Origin: Petrolisthes cinctipes
Lineage: Eukaryota; Arthropoda; Malacostraca; Decapoda; Porcellanidae
Length of the DNA: 64,000 nucleotides
Assembly: GCA_033782935.1 (NCBI GenBank)
Contig: JAWQEG010000281.1
Coordinates: 347,501 to 411,500, forward strand
Direction: 5' to 3'
Positions within the stretch are counted from its first letter, which is position 1. The number at the start of each line of letters is the position of its first letter. Positions 43,444 through 53,740 of this stretch are shown here, piece after piece. Position numbers and translations under genes: made by a program. The notes beneath the pieces were generated by a model, which ran no database searches, was not told where the DNA came from, and saw only the letters and a list, made by a program, of their open reading frames with translations.

Positions 43444-44473
43444 GTATAATTATAAAGTGGCTGCTCAATATATTCTGTATATGGATGGTTGTATGAGAGA
43501 GATGAAGGACAAAGTGAATGGTCTGGGGGTGAAGTTGAGGCTGAATGAAGTAAATTGGTCCTTGGTGGCAAATTTATTTATGGATGACACTGTGTTGATG
43601 GCTGAGAGTGAAAGGGAGTTCCAGAGAGTGGTGGAGGAATTTCATTCTGTGTGTAAACGAAAAAAACTGAAGGTGAATGTTGGTAAAAGTAAAGTGATGG
43701 TATTTGAGAGAGCAGAAACTGAAGTGATTGACTTTGCTACACCTTACAGAGTGGGAGTACCAACTGGGACGAAGTGTGAGTTAACTCTGAGGGGTGAGAG
43801 GATGGAGGAAGTGAAGGAGTTTAAGTACCTGGGTACAGTTATGTGTAAACATGGAAGTATGGAAGGTGAAATTAGGGAGAGAGCAATGAGGGGTAGACAG
43901 GTCATAGGATCACTGGTCAGGATTATGAAGGGTAGAAGTGTGAGTATGGAAGTGAAAAGGGGACTACGAAATAGTATAATCCTGCCAACACTGACTTATG
44001 CATCAGAGACATGGACATGGAGTAGGGCTCATCAGTCTAGAATAGGTGCTGTGGAAATGAGTTACTTGAGAGGAGCATGTGGGTTGTCTAGGTGGGATGG
44101 AGAAAGTAATAAGAGTGTGTATGAGAGATGTGGTATGAGTGAGAAGGCAATTGGTATTGAGTGTGGAGTGGTTGAGAGAGTGAAGCGTAATACACTGAGA
44201 TGGTTTGGACATGTAGAGAGAATGCAAGGTGAGGAGTTTGTAAAGAAGGTGTATGGAAGTAAAGTTGTGGGACCTGGTGTGAGAGGCAGACCACCGGTTA
44301 GAAGGCAGAACAGAGTGGAAGAGTATGTAAGGGAGAGAAACGTGATGGGTAGAGGAGGATATGACCAAGTAAGAAGGGAGTGTTGGAACAGGGAAAACTG
44401 GAGACACTTCTGCCGTGGCCTTCCCCTTGGGAGGAGTTCCCGGAGGGAATGAGGCATCAGAGCTATAGATAGA
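43444..44473 (+). mobile_element. 5'-truncated RTE LINE in RagC intron, sense orientation
   Basis: It lies between candidate 8-bp target duplications TATATAGT (43436-43443 and 44474-44481). One open frame to 44452 covers RT box FMDDTVLMAESEREF, FKYLGTVMCKHGSMEGEI, LPTLTYASETWTW, RWFGHVERMQGEEFVKKVYG, GRPPVR and RRECWNRENWRHFCRG, then the tail GAGCTATAGATAGATA. It is the longest RTE copy here and the only one with an open frame. FMDD replaces the usual FADD. Confidence 0.88.
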
Positions 44474-44481
44474 TATATAGT

Positions 44482-45542
44482 TTATTTAGCAGTAGTTCTT
44501 TGTTTGCTTCAATAGCATGAGCTAGTTTTTTGGGAGTGTTGAACTTTGTAATTTTTTTATAAATATTTGTCAAGTTCTATTAACCCTTAAAAATTTAGAC
44601 CTTGAAGCCGATGGACGTATATATATGACGGGCTATAAAAGACTGCATGGGCTGTATCTAGCCACTTTATTGGTACCACTGATCTTATCTGAGCTGAAGC
44701 TACGAGTCTTTGTGTATACTGGTGTCACGTGACCCTCTGGGGTGTGGGGGGAGACCAGAATAGCCTCGTGTCTCTCAGCATAGCAGCTCACCCAAACCCC
44801 CCTCTACTCCCTCTCCTGGGCTACACATCCTTAGATATAGATTTTTCCAGCCTTGTTTACACAAGCTACTTCTGTATATAAACTTGACAGCTCGCCACAA
44901 AACTACATGAGCATGTGTTATGTATTTTTACCCTCAGATACTGTATTTTTGTTGTTTTCATGTCCATTCAGGTGAATATGATATATATTTTATTCACTTT
45001 TACTCAGAAATACGTAAATAATGCAATTATATATATTTTTATGCCTTGTAAAAAATTATTTAGTCATATTTCATCGTTTTTAAGGTAGAATAGGCTGTCT
45101 TGCAAGCCTTGCTATGCAAGTATGCGTACTTTAAATCAATGCTATATGCAAACCAGTGGACATAAGAGACTCTAGATTTCAGATTCTGGTGTGTAAAATA
45201 AAGCTCTACAAATCCATAAGAACAAAATTTACCTCTGTGATACTTTAAAAATGACCCTGGTTTTTCTAAACAAGGAGGGAAACACACCTAGACAAAGACA
45301 AAACTCATTAATTCATTAATAACTTGTAATGAACGTCTGGTGTGTGTGTAACAATTATAATGTAACTCTTCCATAAACTCCTTCATGAACCAATGTATGA
45401 AACAAATTAATTTATACTTTGTAGGTTTGAGGTAAACATAATAAGAACAATGAAAATGAAATGTCATTTACTCTCCTTATTGTTGATCAGGACATGTGAA
45501 TGAAACTATTATGTCTTATTGAGACTTCTGTCTTTATTACAG
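44482..45542. other. RagC intron sequence, no gene
   Basis: AT-rich. At about 44581 TTAACCCTTAAAAATT followed by CGATGGACGTATATATATG resembles a piggyBac-type left end, but no matching right end is seen. Confidence 0.4.
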
Positions 45543-45773
45543 GAGTGGCAAGTCTTCAATACAAAAAGTTGTTTTCCACAAAATGACACCAAAAAAAACC
45601 TTTCTTTGGAGTCAACAAACAAGATAGAGTCTGAAAACATCTCCAACTCTTCCTTTGTACAGTTCAAGATTTTGGACTTTCCAGGTCAGATTGACTTCTT
45701 TGAAAAACCATCCTTTGACTCAGAGAAAATATTTGGTGGACATGGAGCTCTGGTGTTTGTTATTGATGCTCAA
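45543..45773 (+). CDS. RRAGC: RagC exon with G1/G3 motifs and a one-base frameshift
   Basis: [16 protein letters not shown], then an A8 run (45591-45598) after which the correct frame continues as [28 protein letters not shown] and [10 protein letters not shown]. Nine A would restore a continuous frame and correct end phase. Donor CAA/GTGAGT. Confidence 0.88.
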
Positions 45774-45994
45774 GTGAGTTGTTGTTGTTGTTGTTGTTGA
45801 AGCTGTCTGGCCGAGTTGTAATTATGGTTGGTAATTTACTCACTTTGTCAATGGCTCAATGAACATTATTCATTTTTTATATGTAGTTTTTTATTTCTAT
45901 ATTGAAGAAGGTGAGTCCACTAAAAATCCTTGCAAATGAAATAGAATGAAAGGTTCAGAAGGTCCATTTTCATTTGAAATGCCTAGACACTCAC

Positions 45995-46250
45995 AGGTCA
46001 GGTGTGGCCGAGTGGTTAGTGTTCTGGATTCATAACCTAGAAGTCGGAAGATCGATTCCTCTCAGGTGAGGACCTGAGAATATTTACTCTTCCAATTTGA
46101 GTTTGAGGCACTAACTATAAGGCCACTAAACTTCGTAAAACACCCTCACTGGTACCATAACAACTGCAGTATTTGGGAATTACCCTCACTTCCCTCCCTC
46201 TGTGGCTGGGTACCAGTTCGGAAGTTGTGACGTGTGTGTGTGTGTGTGAG
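45995..46250 (+). mobile_element. tRNA-derived SINE
   Basis: A box TGGCCGAGTGG (46005-46015) and B box AGATCGATTCC (46049-46059) at tRNA spacing, with CAT in the anticodon position, followed by a non-tRNA body ending near a GT run. The stems are imperfect, so it is read as a SINE head and not a tRNA gene. Confidence 0.6.
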
Positions 46251-46488
46251 TAGCAGTTGACCTGGGCCATGGTAACGGGCTTGATAAACCAATGTCCAGT
46301 GTTGGAACATACAGTATATATATAAAAAAAAAAGTAGAATGTTCCAGAGTTGTTAAAGCATTAGAGTTGATAAGGTAATGAAGGTGTGGATGGACACAAA
46401 CCATCCATTCATAACTTTCAAGTTGTAACTGACACAAGTAAAGGAATCCAGTGCTACTATAATAGTGGTCATTCTTTAGTACCACATA

Positions 46489-46866
46489 CAGTCTGTTAAT
46501 GTTCCAGATACCTCACCCTCGCTCAGGGACTCACAGTTTTATCTGGTAACACTTTGAGTAGTAGGCAGGAAATTATATTGTGGCAACACCGCGTTATATA
46601 TTTGTTGCCAATAATTTTATTTTTCCTTCGGTATTTACGCCTATCGAAGAACTTTTGATTACATTTTATTATCTCATATGGCAGTGTGTACTACATCAAT
46701 AATATAGGTATGCATCCTTATCATTGTTTAATATATACCCTGAAATTTATACAGCCGATATAAGATCAGATCACTGTAAAATACCCCTGCCTACTACTCA
46801 AAGTGTTACCAGATAAAACTGCGAGTCCCTGAGCGAGGGTGGGGTATCTAGAACATTAACAGACTG
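46489..46866. mobile_element. 378-bp CAG-ended MITE with about 78-bp inverted repeats
   Basis: Ends CAGTCTGTTAATGTTC and its complement; TA at 46487-46488 and 46867-46868. The inner stem includes GGGACTCACAGTTTTATCTG and GAGTAGTAGGCAG. Non-coding. Confidence 0.93.
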
Positions 46867-46968
46867 TACATTACAATCCATCTCTATAAAGAATAGTTGG
46901 GTACACTTTCATATTCATTAACATTGTATCTTATAGTATGGAGTAAGATATGGTTGTTTGAGTTTGGA

Positions 46969-47175
46969 CAGTCACAATCAAATAACCACCGACACTTTCC
47001 TTCCATCGTGCAAATAGATCAGTATCATATCAAAATACAATCATACAACACCTTATGTCAACTCAACCCCCTCAATTATTATTATGAGGTGCAGCAAAAT
47101 CATACACGAGTTCTTTATTACCAAGATATTTACAACGATGGAAGGAAAATGTCGTCGGTTATTTCATTGTGGGTG
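46969..47175. mobile_element. 207-bp CAG-ended MITE (same family as 38322-38534)
   Basis: CAGTCACAATCAAATAACCA with near-complementary right end; right flank TA, left flank GA. Confidence 0.88.
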
Positions 47176-47215
47176 TACATGAGATCTCGGTACTATAGTT
47201 TGTATTGTATATCAG

Positions 47216-47393
47216 GTTGACTACATGGAAGCACTGAACAGACTCCACCAGACAGTTCTAAGAGCACACAAAGTCAACCCACACCTCAAGTTTGAAGTTT
47301 TTATACACAAAGTGGACGGCCTCTCTGATGACATCAAGTTTGAAACACAACGAGACATTCACCAACGTGCCAATGATAAACTTAGTAATTCAG
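47216..47393 (+). CDS. RRAGC: RagC exon with G4 motif
   Basis: [57 protein letters not shown]; phase 0 in, phase 1 out at CAG/GTAAGG. Confidence 0.92.
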
Positions 47394-47482
47394 GTAAGGA
47401 ATGTGTTTATTCGATGATTAACCTTTATGTTATCTTTGAAGACGTGATGAGTGAGGCGATACGACTTTTGCCGCCGACTGTA

Positions 47483-47702
47483 CAGCCGAGCCCGAAAATT
47501 CGCGACCACGTACTTAGATATTTATGCCATTTGAGCTGGTAATATTTGTAATATTTATTTGGAGAGGAATCAGAGTAGGTGGAACATAGTAGAGGGACAT
47601 GATACAATCTTTCACCTACAATGACACCTTCCCCACACAGTGTTACCAGCTCAGATGACATAAACATCTAAGTACGTGGTCGCGAATTTTCGGGCTCGGC
47701 TG
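47483..47702. mobile_element. 220-bp CAG-ended MITE in RagC intron
   Basis: Ends CAGCCGAGCCCGAAAATTCG and complement, TA on both sides (47481-47482, 47703-47704), with about 60 bp of inverted pairing. Confidence 0.93.
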
Positions 47703-47808
47703 TACCTCCAGTCATAATTATAAGAGTCTGGTTCCAGTATGCTGTAGCCAAAATTGTTGTCCTTCCATAATTATTCATTTAGCCAATAATAATTTGTTTA
47801 TATTTCAG

Positions 47809-48099
47809 GTATGGAACAAATCCACCTCAGCTTCTACTTAAGGACCCTGTGATCGTGTATGAAAATTGGAGGTTTCTAAATTCTCCTGATTATGCCACGA
47901 AACAAGCTCCTTCCAAATAGGTGTGTGTGTTTCGTGGCAATATTTGAAGGACTCGCTAACCTCCATTTTTCTGATTACATCACAGGGTCCCTTAACATCC
48001 ATCTATGACCACAGTATATTTGAGGCCTTCAGTAAAGTTGTCCAGAAATTGATACCTCAGCTGCCCACACTTGAAAACCTATTAAATATCTTCATATCT
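47809..48099 (+). pseudogene. RRAGC: RagC exon split by a 150-bp insertion
   Basis: MEQIHLSFYL to 47841, then after the insert [20 protein letters not shown] and [15 protein letters not shown]. Without insert plus one TTAA the exon is 137 bases and fits both neighbouring phases. With it, translation stops at TGA (47850-47852). Confidence 0.9.
47842..47991. mobile_element. 150-bp TTAA-flanked MITE inside the RagC coding exon
   Basis: TTAA at 47838-47841 and 47992-47995; imperfect inverted ends GGACCCTGTGATC and GGGACCCTGTGATG (as complement), with further pairing to TGGAGGTT. TTAA targeting is the piggyBac signature. The right end provides a strong acceptor-like stretch TTTTTCTGATTACATCACAG. 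Confidence 0.9.
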
Positions 48100-48113
48100 G
48101 TGAGTTTATATTT

Positions 48114-48375
48114 GTTGTTGTTGTTGTTGAAGTTCCTCAAGCTGTCTGGCCAAGCAGCCCCGAGCTCCTGAGGAAGGTCATGGCCTGAACCGGGCTTTCC
48201 CACAGTGCCCTCAGAGAGTGTATGTTGTGTTGTTGGTGAGTGTGGTTGTGTGTGTTGCAGTCTTCAATAATGTGTTTAATAGAATGGGGTGCTGTGTTGT
48301 GTTGTTGGTGAGTGTGTTGCAGTCTTTAATAATGTGTTTAATAGAATGGGGTGCTGTGTTGCATCCCGGACAGTT
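48114..48375 (-). pseudogene. I/R1-type LINE 3' end in RagC intron
   Basis: (GTT)n then GAAGTTCCTCAAGCTGTCTG; minus strand reads the same SLRALWESPVQAMTF end and two copies of the HSIKHI-type knuckle, and ends at ATCCCGGACAG. It begins 14 bases after the splice donor. Confidence 0.8.
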
Positions 48376-49006
48376 GTGGACAATAATTCCTTATCACATT
48401 TGAGGAGCTGAGGAGTAAAATGCTGTAACCCACAAATCAGCCATATTTGAGTTACCCTCTGATGATTTAAAAAAAAATTAATAATATATGTACCAAAAAA
48501 TTATATTATCCTCTCTTCCAAAATGTTCAAATGGTATATCTTAATTAGGTATTGAAACTATTCCTCTACTTTAACCCATTTTTTGGTTAGGGCCTTTTAC
48601 ATTGCAACTTCTCATTTGTCAAACTTCCAATTGCAAATGAAATAGGAAGGGCAGTCAATGAAGTGTGGACTCCTACAAACGCCACAGAAACTCTACAGAC
48701 AAACCCATCCCATACTTCACTCTCGTTCTCACCAGTTAAATATTAATTGTATTTTGTATTTTATGACCTAGATCCATGAAAAGTTATAATCACTTTTTGT
48801 TTTCATAATGCCCAATCATCCTGTAAAGTTTGATTAAATTTTATTTGTAACTATTTGAAGAATAAGAAAACAGACACAAGTGCATATAAAACATTTTGCA
48901 AACTCCACAAAATTCATTCTTATATATATGTAAAATTCACTCTAATAATAATAATAAAAAAAAAAAAATGCTTGTTACAGTGAAGGATTTTGTTGTTTTT
49001 TTCCAG
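48376..49006. other. RagC intron, AT-rich, no feature
   Basis: No ORF, family or strong inverted repeat is recognised. It ends with a T-rich tract and acceptor TTTTTTTCCAG. Confidence 0.5.
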
Positions 49007-49149
49007 AACTCGTGTATAGAGAAGGCGTTCCTGTTTGATGTTTTATCCAAGATCTACATTGCCACCGACTCCTCACCCGTAGACATGCAAAGCTATGAGT
49101 TGTGTTGCAAGATGATTAATGTTGTCATTGATATCTCGGACATATATGG
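49007..49149 (+). CDS. RRAGC: RagC exon (conserved core after GTPase domain)
   Basis: [48 protein letters not shown]; ends GG/GTACGT in phase 2. Very strongly conserved family sequence. Confidence 0.93.
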
Positions 49150-49184
49150 GTACGTAAGGCACAAGTTTTATATATACAGTATTT

Positions 49185-49500
49185 TTTAGTGTAAGTTAGG
49201 TTAGAATTATGTATACAGTATTTTTATATTGTAAGTTAAGTTAGAATTTTATATACAGTATCTTTATATGTTATAAATTAAGTCAGAATAAATATATACA
49301 GTATCTTTATATTGTAAGTTAAGTAAGAATTATGTATACAGTATCTTTATATTGTAAGTTAAGTAAGAATTATGAATACAGTATCTTTATATTGTAAATT
49401 AAGTTGGAATTCTGTATAGAGTATCTCAGAGTTATGTATACAGTATCTTTATATTGTAAGTTAAATAAGAATTATGAATACCATATATTTTTGTGTTGTA
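49185..49500. repeat. Minisatellite (ATACAGTATCTTTATATTGT unit)
   Basis: About seven units of 38-43 bp holding GTAAGTTAAGTNAGAATTAT. Confidence 0.85.
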
Positions 49501-49524
49501 AGGCCTATGTGTGTGTCAGATAAT

Positions 49525-49652
49525 GGGTGGTATGCAAGAATATTCACGGTGTACTGTATACGATGGTGTGGTACCGATATGAAGGCTCAATAGATAAAAC
49601 AACAGAGCCACGCCATCGTATATACCATGGATGTCCTTGCATACGACCCAGT
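49525..49652. mobile_element. Short hairpin element copy
   Basis: TATGCAAGAATATTCACGGT to ACCATGGATGTCCTTGCATA, inverted ends around GGTGTGGTACCGATATGAAG. Confidence 0.75.
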
Positions 49653-49739
49653 GTTAGACCTTTCTTGTACAGTCAACAAAAAAGTACAGGAACCAACCTT
49701 ACATGGAAATTAAATCAAATTATCCATAGGAAGGTTCCA

Positions 49740-49940
49740 ATATTCTTTTTGCCGACTGCACTTGGGAAACAGTAAATAAATCTGGAGCAAATGATTCCTC
49801 CAAACTATAATTCCAGGCAACAGGATAGCATTATTTTGGCTGTATAATAATGTGTTTATACTTAGCTGAACTAATCCAAAATAGGGGATGAAACAGGACC
49901 AGATGAACAAAAATAATGGTGACCCGTTGCCCAGAATAGT
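49740..49940. repeat. Dispersed repeat with ATTCCTCCAAACTAT module
   Basis: AAATCTGGAGCAAATGATTC, GAAACAGGACCAGATGAACA and GAATAGTTTGGA recur at 54680-54960 and 55745-55860 in both orientations. Probably another non-coding element; its ends are not defined. Confidence 0.55.
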
Positions 49941-50005
49941 TTGGACTCTCCCCACAAGATTAATTTTTTAGTGGTAGCGTGTGTCATCGGATTGTATATA
50001 AGACC

Positions 50006-50610
50006 ATTACATTCTTACATACAACCCATCATTTTATTACACCATACTCAACACCAATTACTATACATTCTTACATACAACCCATCATTTTATTACACCA
50101 TACTCAACACTAATTACTATACATTCTTACATACAACCCATCATTTTATTACACCATACTCAACACCAATTCTATAAATTCTTACATACAACCCATCATT
50201 TTATTACACCATACTCAACACCAATTACTATACATTCTTACATACAACCCATCATTTTATTACACCATACTCAACACCAATTACTATACATTCTTACATA
50301 CAACCCATCATTTTATTACACCATACTCAACACCAATTACTATACATTCTTACATACAACCCATCATTTTATTACACCATACTCAACACCAATTACTATA
50401 CATTCTTACATACAACCCATCATTTTATTACACCATACTCAACACCAATTACTATACATTCTTACATACAACCCATCATTTTATTACACCATACTCAACA
50501 CCAATTACTATACATTCTTACATACAACCCATCATTTTATTACACCATACTCAACACCAATTACTATACATTCTTACATACAACCCATCATTTTATTACA
50601 CTGATATATG
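50006..50610. repeat. 56-bp minisatellite in RagC intron
   Basis: About eleven near-identical units with TTCTTACATACAACCCATCA and CACCATACTCAACACCAATT. Confidence 0.95.
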
Positions 50611-50754
50611 TGTGTATTTATGACAGGAAGGGTGATGGCATACAGGTCCCATTTGACAATTACATTCTTACATACAACCCATCATTTTATTACACTGATA
50701 TATGTGTGTATTTATGACAGGAAGGGCGATGGTATACAGGTCCCATTTGACAAG
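50591..50754 (+). repeat. Partial duplication of a RagC exon start with its acceptor
   Basis: TTTATTACACTGATATATGT through TTATGACAG and the first ~32 exon bases (GAAGGGTGATGGCATACAGG…) occurs at 50591-50660 and again at 50685-50754. The second leads into the full exon; the first runs back into minisatellite and is a decoy acceptor. Confidence 0.88.
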
Positions 50755-50866
50755 GGGAGTTCCAGTATCATCAAATTAAACAATGCTACTGTTCTCTACC
50801 TTAGGGAAGTGAGTCGGTTCCTCGCCCTCGTATGTATACTGAAGGAAGATAATTTTGACAAGCAGG
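50721..50866 (+). CDS. RRAGC: RagC exon (C-terminal domain)
   Basis: KGDGIQVPFDKGSSSIIKLN, NATVLYLREVSRFLALVCIL, KEDNFDKQG; donor G/GTGAGT in phase 1. Confidence 0.92.
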
Positions 50867-51039
50867 GTGAGTATCAAACCTTCCTTCCATATTATTTATA
50901 GTGCCCATTCCACTGTGGTTTGTTTGGGTTGGTAAGCACTCTAACGAAAGAAACTGAACTGTGTAAATGACTCCTGAGTGAATTATTGGATGAATTTGAT
51001 GACTCCACTATGAAACTATTTAATAATTTATCTACAGTA

Positions 51040-51176
51040 TTTTTTTTTTTAATTATTATTCCTTACTTCAATTTCAGTTCTCAAATTTTAACTTCTCTCC
51101 ATCTTTATTAATTTATTTATTTTTTTAATATACCATACTTCAATTTCAGTTGTCAAATATATAACTTCTCACAATT

Positions 51177-51213
<37 letters not shown>

Positions 51214-51559
51214 TTTTTTTTTTTTTTTTTTATTCTATTCTGTACTTCAATTTCGGTTGTCCAATTTTAACTTCTCTCCATCTTAATTTATTTATATATC
51301 TATTATTATTTTATTTATTCCATAGACAAATTTTGGTTGTCAAATTTTAACTTCATCTATATTTTTTTTTTTTTTTTTTTTTTCGTACTTCAATTTCGGT
51401 CGTCCAATTTTAACTTCTCCCCATCTTTATTCATTTATTTATATTTTAATATACCATACTTCAATTTCAGTTGTCAAATATTTAACTTCTCACCATTTTT
51501 ATTAATTTATATTTTAATATACCGTACTTCAATTTCGGTTCTCAAATTTTAACATTTCA

Positions 51560-51591
<32 letters not shown>

Positions 51592-51640
51592 TTTCAATAT
51601 TTCTTACTTTAATTTGGTGGTCCAATATTAACTTCTCCCC
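51040..51640. repeat. T-rich tandem repeat upstream of the last RagC exon
   Basis: Seven or so irregular 60-90-bp units of TACTTCAATTTCGGTTGTC and CAAATTTTAACTTCTC separated by T runs of up to 30. The last unit runs into the true acceptor GTTCCACAG. Confidence 0.85.
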
Positions 51641-51649
51641 GTTCCACAG

Positions 51650-51711
51650 GCCTGATAGACTACAACTTCCTGTGCTTCCATAAAGGTATACAGGAAGTGC
51701 TTGATGTACGC

Positions 51712-51750
<39 letters not shown>

Positions 51751-51822
51751 AATAATAACAACAACAGCTACAACAACAATAGCAACTACTTAACCACAGT
51801 GATGATACCAACTCACCAATGA
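51650..51822 (+). CDS. RRAGC: RagC last exon with poly-asparagine C-terminus
   Basis: GLIDYNFLCFHKGIQEVLDV is typical RagC; then an (AAC)n tract encodes about 17 Asn, followed by SYNNNSNYLTTVMIPTHQ and TGA at 51820-51822. The extension is not a family feature. Confidence 0.88.
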
Positions 51823-51841
51823 ATCAACATTATAGTATTAT

Positions 51842-52433
<592 letters not shown>

Positions 52434-52574
52434 TAAACAAGGGTTTCATTACAAACAGTACACTACTAATACATAATAACAACAATAACAGTGTAATAAA
52501 AGGCATTACTGTTATGGAGAGCATTTATGTACAGTCGGAGGCAAATGTCCATGACAGGTTTTATCTTTAAGGGG
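52434..52574. other. Unique-looking linker, no feature
   Basis: No gene is seen. A plausible RagC 3' UTR may lie downstream of 51822, but no polyadenylation site can be assigned safely. Confidence 0.3.
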
Positions 52575-53240
52575 GTGCCGGAGTAGGGGACAGACTTTGG
52601 GGGGGGTGGGGGGGACTGGAGGGTGCGGGAATAGGGGGACAGGCAGGCTTGGGGTGGGTAGAAAGCCTGTCCCTTATTCACGCACCCCCCAAGCCTGTCC
52701 CCTTACTCCCGCACCCCCCAAAAACCCCTAACCCCCCCCCCAAGCCTGTCCCCCTATTCTGCACCCCCCCCAGTACCCCCCCCCCATGCCTGTCCCCCTA
52801 TTCCGCACCCCCAAGCCTGTCCCCCTATTCCCGCACCACCCCCCCAGTACGCCCCCACCCCCAAGCCTGTCCCCTACTCCTGCACCCCCCCCAGTCCCCC
52901 TATTCCCGCACCCCCCCCCAGTACCCCCCCCACCCCCAAGCCTGTCCCCCTATTCCGCACCCCCCCAGTACCCCTACTCCCGCACCCCCCCCAGTACCCC
53001 CCCACCCCCAAGCCTGTCCCCCTATTCCCGCACCCCCCCCCCCAGTACCCCCCCCACCCCCAAGCCTGTCCCCCTATTCTGCACCCCCCCAGTCCCCCTA
53101 TTCCCGCACCACCCCCCCAGTACCCCCCCACCCCCAAGCCTGTCCCCCTACTCCTGCACCACCCCCAGTCCCCCTATTCCTGCACCACCCCCCCAGTACC
53201 CCCCCCACCCCCAAGCCTGTCCCCCTACTCCTGCACCCCC
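52575..53240. repeat. C-rich minisatellite (CCAAGCCTGTCCCCCTATTC)
   Basis: About 15 irregular units of 30-45 bp with runs of 6-9 C; a G-rich inverted piece lies at 52575-52655. The G-rich strand has many G runs that could form quadruplexes. Confidence 0.93.
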
Positions 53241-53303
53241 TTTAATTCATAATATTGTCAGAGGTGTGTATTACCCCCTTAAGGAGAGAACCTATTATGG
53301 TCA

Positions 53304-53308
<5 letters not shown>

Positions 53309-53337
<29 letters not shown>

Positions 53338-53338
53338 C
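53309..53338. repeat. Poly-T tract
   Basis: About 30 T; possibly the tail of a minus-strand retroposed sequence, not identified. Confidence 0.7.
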
Positions 53339-53486
53339 CCTCCCAACTGTCAGGGGATGGATAGTACAAAGGATACGATAAACACGGTGAACCCAAAATG
53401 TACATATATTTACACTATTTACAAGTGGGTTTTGACACACTCCGTACTGTAACACTTCCAGGATCTCTGGCTAACACACAAAATAT

Positions 53487-53735
53487 GAAGCATCTATTTA
53501 CATAACGAGATAAGCGACACAACTCAAGTTTTGAGAAAAATGGGTTTAAAGTTTAACATCTGTGTACAAAAGGTTATAGTCTCTCTATTTATACTTCATT
53601 TTAAGCCTTATTAGAAACTCCAAAAGTGGATATGGACTTCACCAAGTAAATTGTAGATGTTTACTAGGGGGGAAGACAGTTCTAACTCAATTTCACCAGA
53701 GGTGGTGTTTATCCCGTTATGCAAATAGACGCCTC
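53487..53735. mobile_element. GAGGCGTC-type MITE, independent copy
   Basis: Ends GAAGCATCTATTTACATAAC and GTTATGCAAATAGACGCCTC, flanked by AATAT at 53482-53486 and 53736-53740. Same orientation-dependent interior as 25425-25674. Confidence 0.88.
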
Positions 53736-53740
53736 AATAT

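Larger units (their letters stand above)
45774..47215. other. RagC intron carrying LINE tail, SINE and MITEs
   Basis: Begins at the donor with a (GTT)n and GAAGCTGTCTGGCCGAG piece of the I/R1-type LINE tail; then a SINE, a 378-bp MITE and a 207-bp MITE, listed separately. Confidence 0.7.
43168..51822 (+). pseudogene. RRAGC: RagC/RagD-type GTPase gene (all recognised exons; two lesions as sequenced)
   Basis: Rag GTPases of this class pair with RagA/B and recruit TORC1 to the lysosome in response to amino acids. Exons are 43168-43310, 45543-45773, 47216-47393, 47809-48099, 49007-49149, 50721-50866 and 51650-51822, all with GT/AG borders and matching phases. Motifs: G1 [11 protein letters not shown] (across the first junction), KVVFHKM, G3 [10 protein letters not shown]4 [60 protein letters not shown] and SFVQF, then the Roadblock-like C-terminal part IIKLNNATVLYL and GLIDYNFLCFHKG. 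Lesions: one base missing in an A8 run (45591-45598) and a 150-bp insertion (47842-47991). Marked pseudogene because of these, but strong codon conservation makes an assembly error or a heterozygous insertion in a live gene quite possible. The N-terminal exon is not found. Confidence 0.9.

Noticed and set aside
44581..44640. piggyBac-type left end (TTAACCCTTAAAAATT…)
   Set aside because: No matching inverted right end or second TTAA could be found nearby, so it is only mentioned under the intron entry.
46000..46075. A tRNA gene with CAT anticodon
   Set aside because: A and B boxes are present but acceptor and T stems do not pair well and a SINE body follows; kept as SINE.
50006..50610. Regularly spaced repeats resembling a CRISPR array
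   Set aside because: Units are contiguous 56-bp tandem copies without unique spacers, in an intron of a eukaryotic gene.
52649..53364. Pro-rich ORFs
   Set aside because: Translation of the C-rich minisatellite; no conserved features.
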